Made by a program: the position numbers and the translations under genes. A model generated the notes under the pieces. The model was not told where the DNA came from, did no database searches, and saw only the letters and a list, made by a program, of their open reading frames with translations. From Kitasatospora papulosa (GTDB lineage Bacteria; Actinomycetota; Actinomycetes; Streptomycetales; Streptomycetaceae), in the NCBI RefSeq assembly GCF_000717245.1, contig NZ_JNYQ01000004.1, forward strand, positions 372,001 through 436,000: a DNA stretch of 64,000 bases. Direction: 5' to 3'. Shown here in pieces: positions 33,401 through 41,182 of the stretch. Position 1 is the first letter of the stretch, and each line of letters begins with the position of its first letter.

Positions 33401-33910
33401 CAGGTCGCTGACGAGGGTGGGGAAGGACCGGGTCAGCGCCGGGTAGGGGCCCGGCGCCTCGCGCAGCACCCGGGCCGCGAGCTGGTAGCGGGTGGCGTCC
33501 GCGAGGAGACGGCTGGTGGGTTCGAGGCCGATCCGCAGACCGTGGTCGGTGAGGAGCCGGCCGGCGAAGGCGTGGTACGTGGAGATGCTGGGCTCGCCCG
33601 GGGGGTTGTCCGGGTCGAGGACGTCCGGGTCGGTGACGCCCGCGGCGACGAGGGCCCTGCGGACGCGTTCGGCGAGCTCACCGGCGGCCTTGTTCGTGAA
33701 GGTCAGGCCGAGGACCTGCTCGGGGGCGACCTGTCCGGTGCCGACCAGCCACACCACCCGGGCCGCCATCACCGTGGTCTTCCCGGAACCCGCTCCGGCC
33801 ACGATCACCTGCGGGGCGGGCGGCGCGGTGATGCAGGCCGTCTGCTCCGGGGTGAAGGGGATCCCGAGGAGCTCCTTGAGCTGCTCGGGATCGGTGATTC
33901 GGGAGGACAC
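30416..33910 (-). CDS. adnB: AdnB-like ATP-dependent helicase-nuclease
   Basis: A 1,164-residue SF1 helicase with a C-terminal RecB-type nuclease. Walker A is VIVAGAGSGKTTVMAARVVW near residue 37, motif II VVLLDEYQDTSVAQRLLLAA, motif III VGDPCQAIYGWRGA, and later motifs LTAHKSKGLEWDVVAVPGLV and YVTFTRPR. The nuclease block RGRIDAVYRTGDTYEIVDWK and QLAVYRLAW lies near residue 1,085. A long Asp/Pro/Tyr-rich acidic insert (DDEPPYDEPPYDD) precedes it. With the upstream gene it resembles the mycobacterial AdnA-AdnB end-resection complex. GTG 33910 is the best start. AdnB rather than AdnA is inferred from the order. Confidence 0.85.
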   Translation of the reverse strand: MSSRITDPEQLKELLGIPFTPEQTACITAPPAPQVIVAGAGSGKTTVMAARVVWLVGTGQVAPEQVLGLTFTNKAAGELAERVRRALVAAGVTDPDVLDPDNPPGEPSISTYHAFAGRLLTDHGLRIGLEPTSRLLADATRYQLAARVLREAPGPYPALTRSFPTLVSDLLALDAELAEHLVRPEELLEYDTELLRGLETARLTNAELRKIPETAGARRELLGLTRRYRTAKRSRDLLDFGDQIALSAELALTRPEVGTLLRDEFRVVLLDEYQDTSVAQRLLLAALFGGGGGDGTAGHAVTAVGDPCQAIYGWRGASVANLDDFPHHFPHADGTPATRYSLSENRRSGGRLLHLANGLAEPLRAMHEGVEALRPAPGAERDGTVRCALLATHAEEIDWLGDSLAHLVRTGTAPGEIAVLCRTAGDFPRIQAALVARDIPVEVVGLSGLLHLPEVADLVAVCEVLQDPGANASLVRLLTGPRWRIGPRDLALLGRRARVLVHRTAPGDEDTDPDRRLADAVEGTDPAEVISLADALDTFLESGGAEDDRLPFSAEARVRFARLATELRDLRRSLADPLMDVLHRVLATTGLEVELSASPHALAARRRETLANFLDVAAGFAAVDGEATLLAFLGFLRTAAQYEKGLDNALPGGENTVKVLTAHKSKGLEWDVVAVPGLVGGQFPSTRSRDAWTSQSQVLPHALRGDAPTLPVLDTFDARGLAAFKAEMKGHQHTEELRLGYVTFTRPRSLLLGSGHWWGPSQKKPRGPSVFLDALYEHCAAGHGEIEVWADEPGEDEENPALRDEGADQPWPLPLDDTAMARRRAARDTVLAHLEALAAAPVPDTVPEEYGRTAPGGRPRPAHEPPYDDEPPPFEDDEPPYDEPPYDDADAPYDDPYPDCEEDPGRGGPPPPRDAPAAPHVPAARTPADAGLTPEESRTLASWDRDLDALAGELRRARAAVRDVVVPATLSATQLLHLADDPEGFARELARPMPRPPQPAARRGTRFHAWVESRFEELPLPMLGPDELPGGDENDAEIADERDLADLKEAFERTSYARRTPHGVEIPFQITLAGRVIRGRIDAVYRTGDTYEIVDWKTSRHRTADPLQLAVYRLAWAELHGLPLEAVAATFLYVRTGETSRPTGLPGREELEKLLLDESPPRGR

Positions 33911-33970
33911 TCCACAGAGGCTAACCGGACGGACCGACAACGCCGTCCCGCACGGATTCCGCCGGAAAGA

Positions 33971-36900
33971 TCATTCGATGATCTGACGTCCTTCGGGCTG
34001 CGCGCTGCACGACGCCTTGAAGGCGCAGTGGGTGCAGTGCTGGCCGGTCGTGGGGGTGAACCGTTCGTCCAGGACCCGTCCCGCCGCCGTGGCCAGCAGG
34101 TCGGAGACCCATGCGCCGGAGAGGGGCTCCTGGGCCTGCACCTTGGGGAGGGCGTCGCCGCCCTCCTTCTTCGGGGCGGGCTGCCGCAACTGGACGAGTT
34201 CGGCGCCTCCGGCATCCGGGCGCCGGCCGTCGAAGACCTCGTCGACGGCCCCTTCCCTGACGGCCAGCTGGTACACGGCGAGCTGGGGGTGCGCGGCCAC
34301 CTCGTCCTTGGTCGGGGCCCCCTTGCCGGTCTTGAAGTCGACGACGTACGCCCGCCCCTCGGCGTCCCGCTCGACCCTGTCCATGGAGCCACGGATGCGT
34401 ACGGCGTACTCGCCCGCTTCGAGGGTGACGTCGAAGTCGTGCTCGCTGGCCGTGGGGGTGCGCCCGGCGCGGTCCATGACGTGCCAGCGCAGGAAGCGTT
34501 CCAGGGCGGCCCGGGCGTGGTCCTTCTCCTGCTGCGACTTCCAGGGGGCGTCGAACACGAGGCCGTCCCACACGGAGTCCAGTCGTTCCATCAGGACGTC
34601 CAGGTCGGCGGCGGTGCGGCCGGAGGCCACCTCGTCGGCGAGCACGTGGACCACGTTGCCGAAGCCCTGGGCGGCCGTCGCGGGGGCGTCCGCCTTCACC
34701 TCACGGCCCAGGAACCACTGGAGGGCACAGGTGTTGGCGAGCTGGTCGAGCGCGCTCCCCGAGAGGGCGACGGGGCGGTCCCTGTCGCGCAGCGGGACCT
34801 CGGAGCGGGTCGGTTCGTTCAGCCCCCACCAGCGGTGCGGGTGGGCCGCCGGCACGAGCGGCTGGTCCTCGTCGTCGGTGAGCGCCGCCAGCCGGGCGAG
34901 CCGGCGTGCGGCCGCGTCGCGCAGGGCCTCCGAGGCACCGGGGTCGACGGTCGTCGCCCGGAGCTCGGCGACGAGCGAGGCCACCGCCAGGGGGCGGCGG
35001 GGCCGTCCGGTGACGTCCCGGGGCTCGGTCCCGAGCTCGGTGAGGAAGCGGGACGGCTGGTCGCCGTCGTCGGCGGGTGCCTTCACCGCGGTGACGACCA
35101 GGCGCTCCCGGGCCCGGGTGGCGGCCACGTAGAACAGGCGGCGTTCCTCGGCGAGGAGCGCCCCGGGGGTGAGCGGTTCGGCCAGGCCGTCGCGTCCGAT
35201 CCGGTCCGCCTCCAGGAGGGATCCGCGGCGGCGCAGGTCGGGCCAGAGCCCTTCCTGCACCCCGGCGACGACCACCAGGCGCCATTCGAGGCCCTTGGAG
35301 CGGTGCGCGGTCATGAGGCGCACGGCGTCGGGACGGACGGCACGCCGGGAGAGGGTGTCGGCGGCGATGTCCTGGGCGTCGACCTCTTCCAGGAAGTTGA
35401 GCGCGCCCCGCCCGCCGGTCCGCTCCTCCGCCCGGGCCGCGGTGTCGAAGAGGGCGCACACGGCGTCGAGGTCCCGGTCGGCGTTCCGGCCGCCCGCGCC
35501 GCCCCGCAGCGCGGCCCGCTCCAGCCGGCCGGGCCAGGGGGTGCCGTTCCAGAGGGTCCACAGGGCCTCTTCCGCGGTGCCGCCGCCTTCGAGGAGTTCG
35601 CGGGCCTTGCGCAGGAGCGCACCGAGGCGCTGGGCTCCGCGGGCGTACGCCGGGTCGTGGGTGACCAGGCGTTCGGGCTCGGCGAGCGCCCGCGCCAGCA
35701 GGTATCCGGACGGCGGCGGCACCCGGTTCCCGGCGGCCCGCTCCTCGTCGCGCAGGGCCCGGCCGAGCCGGCGCAGGTCGGCGGCGTCCATGGAGCCGAG
35801 GGGCGAGGCGAGCAGGGTGAGGGCGGTCTCGGTGTCCAGGCCGCCGGGCGCCACGTCGTAGCCGTCGGCCGTCCCCGCGCCGCGGCCGCCGTCCGTCCCG
35901 GTGCCGCGGCCGCCGGATCCCGTGTCGTCGCTCACGTCACCGGCCGGGGCCTCCCCGGCCTCCGGGTCCTCCTCCACGGCCTCCGCGCTGTCCGGGTCCT
36001 CCGGCGCGCCGAGGTGGAGCGCCGCCGTGGCGACGGTGCGCAGGGCGGTCAGGAGCGGCGCGACGGCCGGCTCGTGGCGCAGGGGGAGGTCGTCGCCGTC
36101 GATCTCCAGGGGGACTCCGGCGGAGGTGAGCGCCCGGCGCACGGCGGGGATCGAACGGCCGCCGGCGCGGACGAGTACCGCCATGTCCCTCCAGGGCACG
36201 CCCTCCTCCAGGTGGGCGCGCCGGAGCAGATCGGCGATGTTCTCCAGCTCGGTGGAGAGCGTCGGATAGGTGTACGCCTCCACGCGCCCGCCTTCGCGCA
36301 CGGCGGACAGCTCGCGGTGGGCGCGGACCTTGTCCGAGGGCAGGCGGGTGAGGGGCATCCGGCGGGTGAGCAGCCGGGTGGCCTCCAGGAGGTGCGCGCC
36401 GGAGCGGCGCGAGGTGGTGAGGACCCCGACGGGGGCGGGCTCGCCGTCGGCCCGGCGGAAGGTGTCGGGGAAGTCGAGGATGCCGTTCACGTCGGCGCCC
36501 CGGAACGCGTAGATCGACTGGTCGGGATCGCCGAAGGCGATCAGTGTCCGGCCGCCGCCGGTTCCCGGAGCCGTGCTCCCCCGGTTCCCGGCCAGCGCGT
36601 GCAGCAGGCGCACCTGTGCGGGGTCGGTGTCCTGGTACTCGTCGACGAACACGGCGTCGTAGTTCCGGGCCAGCTGCGCCGCCACCTCGGGGCGCTCGGC
36701 GAGCAGGACCGCCCGGTGGACGAGTTCGGCGTAGTCGAGGACGCCCTGGGCGTCCAGGACGTCGAGGTACTCGGCGAGGAACTGGGCGGCGGCGCTCCAG
36801 TCCGGGCGGCCCGTGCGGCGGGCGAAGGCGGCCAGCGCGTCGGGGCCGAGACCCAGCTCACGGCTGCGGGCCAGCACCGCGCGCACCTCGTCGGCGAAGC

Positions 36901-37441
36901 CACGGGTCGTGAGGCACGCCCGCAGTTCGCCGGGCCAGCGGACATGGGCCAGCCCGGCCTGCTCAAGGCCGAGCTGGCCGGCCAGGAGCTCACGGACGGT
37001 GACGTCCTGCTCGGGCCCGGAGAGCAGGCGCAGCGGATCGGCGAAGAGGTCGGCGTCCTGGTGTGCGCGGACCAGGGCGTAGCAGTAGGAGTGGAAGGTG
37101 GTGGCCTGCGGGCCCCTGGTGCCGCCGAGGCGGGCCGCCATCCTGTCGCGGAGTTCGACGGCCGCCTTGCGGCTGAAGGTGAGGACGAGGATCCGGGCGG
37201 GATCGGTCCCCCCGGCCACGCGCCGGGCGACCGCCTCCACCAGCGTCGTGGTCTTTCCGGTGCCCGGCCCGGCCAGGACGAGGAGCGGCCCGTCCCGGTG
37301 GTCAACCACGGCGCGTTGCGGTGCGTCCAGGAGAGGGGGGTCCACGGAACCCGGCGGCGTGCGCACCAGCCGGTACGCGCCCGGGGCCCGCCGCCGTGCC
37401 TGACGGTGCGGGCTGTTCCGGGTGGTGAAGGAGGAACTCAC
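33971..37441 (-). CDS. adnA: AdnA-like ATP-dependent helicase-nuclease with Fe-S-type cysteines
   Basis: A 1,156-residue partner of the AdnB-like protein, also an SF1 helicase plus nuclease. Walker A LLVLAGPGTGKTTTLVEAVA near residue 54, motif II AVFVDEYQDTDPAQVRLLHA, QSIYAFRGADV, LMTAHRSKGLEWRLVVVAGV and FYVAATRARERL. The nuclease RIRGSMDRVERDAEGRAYVV, DFKTGKG and QLAVYQLAV is near residue 1,040. One Cys in TCALQWFLGREV and three in HCTHCAFKASC form a likely 4Fe-4S staple. Both subunits keep helicase and nuclease motifs, unlike AddA/AddB. The frame ends 60 bases before the adnB-like start, an operon. Start GTG 37441. Confidence 0.85.
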   Translation of the reverse strand: MSSSFTTRNSPHRQARRRAPGAYRLVRTPPGSVDPPLLDAPQRAVVDHRDGPLLVLAGPGTGKTTTLVEAVARRVAGGTDPARILVLTFSRKAAVELRDRMAARLGGTRGPQATTFHSYCYALVRAHQDADLFADPLRLLSGPEQDVTVRELLAGQLGLEQAGLAHVRWPGELRACLTTRGFADEVRAVLARSRELGLGPDALAAFARRTGRPDWSAAAQFLAEYLDVLDAQGVLDYAELVHRAVLLAERPEVAAQLARNYDAVFVDEYQDTDPAQVRLLHALAGNRGSTAPGTGGGRTLIAFGDPDQSIYAFRGADVNGILDFPDTFRRADGEPAPVGVLTTSRRSGAHLLEATRLLTRRMPLTRLPSDKVRAHRELSAVREGGRVEAYTYPTLSTELENIADLLRRAHLEEGVPWRDMAVLVRAGGRSIPAVRRALTSAGVPLEIDGDDLPLRHEPAVAPLLTALRTVATAALHLGAPEDPDSAEAVEEDPEAGEAPAGDVSDDTGSGGRGTGTDGGRGAGTADGYDVAPGGLDTETALTLLASPLGSMDAADLRRLGRALRDEERAAGNRVPPPSGYLLARALAEPERLVTHDPAYARGAQRLGALLRKARELLEGGGTAEEALWTLWNGTPWPGRLERAALRGGAGGRNADRDLDAVCALFDTAARAEERTGGRGALNFLEEVDAQDIAADTLSRRAVRPDAVRLMTAHRSKGLEWRLVVVAGVQEGLWPDLRRRGSLLEADRIGRDGLAEPLTPGALLAEERRLFYVAATRARERLVVTAVKAPADDGDQPSRFLTELGTEPRDVTGRPRRPLAVASLVAELRATTVDPGASEALRDAAARRLARLAALTDDEDQPLVPAAHPHRWWGLNEPTRSEVPLRDRDRPVALSGSALDQLANTCALQWFLGREVKADAPATAAQGFGNVVHVLADEVASGRTAADLDVLMERLDSVWDGLVFDAPWKSQQEKDHARAALERFLRWHVMDRAGRTPTASEHDFDVTLEAGEYAVRIRGSMDRVERDAEGRAYVVDFKTGKGAPTKDEVAAHPQLAVYQLAVREGAVDEVFDGRRPDAGGAELVQLRQPAPKKEGGDALPKVQAQEPLSGAWVSDLLATAAGRVLDERFTPTTGQHCTHCAFKASCSAQPEGRQIIE

Positions 37442-37734
37442 GTGGATCGCCGGTCCTGAAGGGTGTTCTCGGGTCCGCCCGGTGGCCGGGGCCGCGGTGT
37501 GACGGCCCGGTGCGGAGGCTGCGGGTGAAGGAAGGTGCCGGGTCCGGAGGGGCCCGGCCGTGACGCGTACGGATGAGGGAGCGGAGCGTGCCGCGTGGGG
37601 ACGACGCTACGCCGTCGGCGGGGCGGACAGCGGGCGGTGGGCCGCGTCCCTCGTCACAGCCGCGCTCCGGTTCGCCGGTCCGTGCTGCTCAGCGGCACGG
37701 CGCCTGTCCCGGCGGGGCGCGATGGCGGAAGCTG

Positions 37735-38145
37735 TCAGGTGTGAGCTTCGTCGCCCGGGCCACCGGTCACGCCGTCCCATCTGGCCCGCTTCATGTCGAG
37801 GCGCGGAACGTGCCCGTCCGCGTCGCGCGGGGCCGCCCGCAGCGGGGTGCCCTCCTCGCGGTAGTGGCCGAGCGCCTGCAGTTCGTGGCCCGGCAGCAGC
37901 GTCCCGTCGGCCCGCACCACACGCCACCAGGCCGCCGCGGAGCCGTACAGGGCCATCACCCGGCCGACCTGCCTCGGCCCGCCCTCGCCCAGCCACTCCG
38001 CGACGTCGCCGTACGTCATGACGCGGCCGGGCGGGACGAGGTCCGCCACGTCCAGGACCCGCTCGGCGTAGACGGGCAGCTCGGCGATCACGGGGTCGGC
38101 CGGTCCGGCCCCTGTCCGGCTGTCACTCGTCCGGTCTTCGCTCAT
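37735..38145 (-). CDS. Alkyltransferase-like (ATL) DNA repair protein
   Basis: A 136-residue protein with the DNA-binding domain of O6-alkylguanine transferases: PPGRVMTYGDVAEWLGEGGP, the Arg finger region and VRADGTLLPGHELQALGHYR. The catalytic PCHR is replaced by AWWR (AAWWRVV), so it cannot accept an alkyl group and belongs to the ATL class that flags O6-alkylguanine for nucleotide excision repair. ATG 38145 follows AGGATGGG; ATG 38154 is possible. It lies downstream of nothing co-directional for about 200 bases, but near the adnAB-like and uvrD2 repair genes. Confidence 0.85.
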   Translation of the reverse strand: MSEDRTSDSRTGAGPADPVIAELPVYAERVLDVADLVPPGRVMTYGDVAEWLGEGGPRQVGRVMALYGSAAAWWRVVRADGTLLPGHELQALGHYREEGTPLRAAPRDADGHVPRLDMKRARWDGVTGGPGDEAHT

Positions 38146-38361
38146 CCGTCCCATCCTGCCGTACGCCACCGACAACGCGTCCTGCCCGGTGTCGTCCTCG
38201 TCACACACCGTGCGCACGGGGGCGGAGCAGCGTATGTTGCGCATCGCGCCCGCGCAATGCACCCTGATGCCCCCCTCTGTCTGCAGGCCGTGCCACCATC
38301 ATGCGGGCGGTGACCGGTGATACGAGACCACGAAGATTCTTCAGAGGCTAAGGAGCAGGGC

Positions 38362-41106
38362 GTGCAGCCACCGAAGGCGGCGGACGCCTCCGACGCCGAG
38401 CCGCGTCCCGACGCCCCCGATGTCCCCGGTGCCCCCGGCGGCGGGGACACGTCGGGGTCGACCGCACCGTCCGGGGAGCACCTCTCGGGTTCGACCCTGG
38501 CACCGGCCGACGGCCTGACCGACCGGGTCTCGGGCGACGAGCCGCTGCTGCCCGCCCGGGTCCACCGCCCCTCCGATCTGCTGAGGCTCCTCGTCGGGGT
38601 GCTCGCGATCGCTCTGCTGTTCTCCATCGCCGCCTTCGCCCAGGGGACCACCACCGGCCTCGAGGACGACATCTCCAAGGGCACCGACCAGGCGCCCGAC
38701 CTGCTGATCAAGCTGGCCGGCCTGGTGTCCAGCATCGCCGTTCTCCTCGTACCGGTCGCCTTCGCGATCGAACGTCTGGTGAAACGCGACGGGCTGCGGA
38801 TCGCGGACGGGGTGCTCGCCGCAGTCCTGGCCCACGGAGTGACCCTGGCCACCGACCTCTGGGTCGCGAGGTCGGCCTCGGGAACGATCCGGGACGCCCT
38901 GACCCAGCCCCAGCCGGGGGACGCGCTCACCGACCCCGTGCACGGGTACCTCGCGCCGGTCATCGCCTACATGACGGCGGTGGGCATGGCCCGCAGACCC
39001 CGGTGGCGGGTCGTGCTCTGGGTGGTGCTGCTCCTCGACGCCTTCGCGATGCTGGTCGGCGGCTACACCACCCCGTTCTCGATCGTCCTCACCGTGCTGA
39101 TCGGCTGGACCGTGGCGTACGGCACCCTGTACGCCGTCGGCTCGCCGAACGTCCGCCCGACCGGCCAGCACCTGATGGCCGGTCTGCGGCACGTCGGCTT
39201 CCGCCCGGTCGCCGCCATGCGCGCGGAGGACGCCCCCGACAACATCGACCAGATCGACCGCGGCCGCCGCTATCTGGTGACCCTGGAGGACGGGCCCCCG
39301 CTGGACGTCACGGTCGTCGACCGGGAACAGCAGGCCCAGGGCTTCTTCTACCGGGTGTGGCGCAGGCTCACCCTGCGCAGCATCACCCAGCGCCGCTCCA
39401 TCCAGTCCCTGCGGCAGGCCCTGGAGCAGGAAGCCCTCCTCGCGTACGCGGCGATCGCCGCCGGGGCCAACGCACCCAAGCTGATCGCCACCTCCGAACT
39501 CGGGCCCGACGCCGTGATGCTCGTGTACGAGCACATCGGGGGACGCTCGCTGGACGCCCTGGAGGACGAGGAGATCACCGACGAACTGGTGCGGGGCGCC
39601 TGGCGGCAGGTGCGGGCGCTCCAGTCGCGCCGGATCGCGCACCGCAGGCTCACCGGGGACGCCATCCTGGTGGATCGTTCCGGCACGGTGTTCGTCACGG
39701 ACCTGCGAGGCGGCGAGATCGCGGCGGGTGACCTGATCCTCCGCATGGACGTCGCCCAGCTGCTCACCACCACCGGGCTGAGGGTGGGCGCCGAACGGGC
39801 CGTGGCCGGGGCGCTCGCCGTGCTCGGGCCCGACGCGGTGGCGGACTGCCTGCCGCTGCTCCAGCCCATCGCGCTGAGCCGCTCCACCCGGGCGACGCTG
39901 CGCAGGCTCGCGCGGGAGCGTTCGCAGCGTGAGCGTGAGGCGGTGCTGGAGGCCTCGGAGGCGGCCAAGCAGGCCAAGGCGGAGGAGCACGACACCGCGG
40001 CCAACGACCGCAAGGCCGTCCGGAAGTCGCAGCGCACGGAGAAGCAGGCCGAGAAGCGGGCGATCGACGACGCCCTGGAAGAGGCCCGCGAGGAGGACAT
40101 GCTGGCGCAGATCCGCCGGCAGGTGCTGCTGATCAGGCCGCAGGCGCCGGTCGAACCGGTCCGCCTGGAACGCATCAAACCGCGCACCCTCTTCAGCTTC
40201 ATCGCGGGTTCGATCGCCGCCTACTTCCTGATCTCACAGGTCACCGAGGCCGACTTCGGCACGGTCGTGGAGCAGGCGGAGTGGGGCTGGGTGGCGGCAG
40301 CCCTCGGCTTCTCGGCGCTGAGCTACGTCGCCGCGGCCATGAGCCTGCTCGGTTTCGTGCCCGAGCGGGTGCCCTTCGGGAAGACCGTGCTGGCGCAGGT
40401 GGCCGGGTCGTTCGTGAAGATCGTGGCACCGGCGGCGGTCGGTGGTGTGGCGCTGAACACGCGCTTCCTGCAGCGCGCCGGGGTACGCCCCGGGCTCGCC
40501 GTAGCCAGTGTGGGCGCCTCCCAGCTGTTCGGTCTCGGGGCCCACATCCTGCTGCTCGCCCTCTTCGGGTATCTGACCGGCACGGAGAAGACCCCGGACT
40601 CGCTCACCCCGTCGAGGACGGTCATCGCGGGCCTGCTCACGGTCGCGGTGCTCGTGCTCGTGGTGACGGCGATCCCGTTCCTGCGGAAGTTCGTCGTGAC
40701 CCGGGTCCGGTCGCTGTTCGCCGGCGTCGTGCCCCGCATGCTCGACGTGGTGCAGCGCCCGCAGAAGCTGATCACCGGTATCGGCGGCATGCTGCTGCTG
40801 ACCGGGCTGTTCGTGCTGTGCCTCGACGCGTCGATCCGCGCCTTCAGCGGTCCCGACGTCCCGCAGCTCAGCTACGCCAGCATCGCCGTGGTCTTCCTCG
40901 CGGGCAACGCCCTCGGGTCGGCGGCGCCCACCCCGGGCGGCATGGGCGCGGTCGAGGGCGCGCTGACGCTGGGTCTGATCGCGGTGGGCCTGCCGAAGGA
41001 GGTCGCCGCCCCGGCCGTGCTCCTGTACCGCGTGATGACGCTGTGGCTGCCGGTGCTGCCCGGCTGGATCTGTTTCAACCAGCTCACCCGAAAGGGCGAG
41101 CTCTAG
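38362..41106 (+). CDS. Membrane protein: kinase-like domain fused to LPG-synthase-type (MprF/flippase) domain
   Basis: A 914-residue multi-domain protein. After an acidic Pro-rich N-terminus come several TM helices (LLRLLVGVLAIALLFSIAAF, VLLVPVAFAI, YLAPVIAYMTAVGMARRPRW, VVLWVVLLLDAFAML). The middle (residues ~330-550) is kinase-fold-like (QALEQEALLAYAAIAAGANA ... VMLVYEHIGG, AHRRLTGDAILVDRSGTVFV, TDLRGGEIA), with RRLTGDAIL in place of HRDxxxxN. A Lys/Glu coiled stretch leads to an eight-helix lysylphosphatidylglycerol-synthase TM domain (GFVPERVPFGKTVLAQVAGS, PTPGGMGAVEGALT). GTG 38362 has AGGAG 6 bases upstream; GTG 38317 is an alternative. Lipid flipping is inferred. Confidence 0.85.
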   Translation: MQPPKAADASDAEPRPDAPDVPGAPGGGDTSGSTAPSGEHLSGSTLAPADGLTDRVSGDEPLLPARVHRPSDLLRLLVGVLAIALLFSIAAFAQGTTTGLEDDISKGTDQAPDLLIKLAGLVSSIAVLLVPVAFAIERLVKRDGLRIADGVLAAVLAHGVTLATDLWVARSASGTIRDALTQPQPGDALTDPVHGYLAPVIAYMTAVGMARRPRWRVVLWVVLLLDAFAMLVGGYTTPFSIVLTVLIGWTVAYGTLYAVGSPNVRPTGQHLMAGLRHVGFRPVAAMRAEDAPDNIDQIDRGRRYLVTLEDGPPLDVTVVDREQQAQGFFYRVWRRLTLRSITQRRSIQSLRQALEQEALLAYAAIAAGANAPKLIATSELGPDAVMLVYEHIGGRSLDALEDEEITDELVRGAWRQVRALQSRRIAHRRLTGDAILVDRSGTVFVTDLRGGEIAAGDLILRMDVAQLLTTTGLRVGAERAVAGALAVLGPDAVADCLPLLQPIALSRSTRATLRRLARERSQREREAVLEASEAAKQAKAEEHDTAANDRKAVRKSQRTEKQAEKRAIDDALEEAREEDMLAQIRRQVLLIRPQAPVEPVRLERIKPRTLFSFIAGSIAAYFLISQVTEADFGTVVEQAEWGWVAAALGFSALSYVAAAMSLLGFVPERVPFGKTVLAQVAGSFVKIVAPAAVGGVALNTRFLQRAGVRPGLAVASVGASQLFGLGAHILLLALFGYLTGTEKTPDSLTPSRTVIAGLLTVAVLVLVVTAIPFLRKFVVTRVRSLFAGVVPRMLDVVQRPQKLITGIGGMLLLTGLFVLCLDASIRAFSGPDVPQLSYASIAVVFLAGNALGSAAPTPGGMGAVEGALTLGLIAVGLPKEVAAPAVLLYRVMTLWLPVLPGWICFNQLTRKGEL

Positions 41107-41115
41107 AACACCTGA

Positions 41116-41149
41116 GCGGGGCGCGCCACTCGCATGGACCGCGCCCCGC
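41116..41149 (+). terminator. Hairpin terminator after the LPG-synthase-type gene
   Basis: GCGGGGCGCG (41116-41125) pairs perfectly with 41140-41149 across a 14-base loop, directly after the stop at 41106. Confidence 0.6.
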
Positions 41150-41182
41150 GCGTTCCTCCGTGCCCCGCCGCACGATGGGTCC

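Noticed and set aside
30551..37459. A 2,302-codon open frame on the plus strand opposite the two helicase-nuclease genes
   Set aside because: It is a G/C-rich shadow: Val/Gly/Arg-rich low complexity with no domain, while the minus strand encodes full helicase and nuclease motifs.
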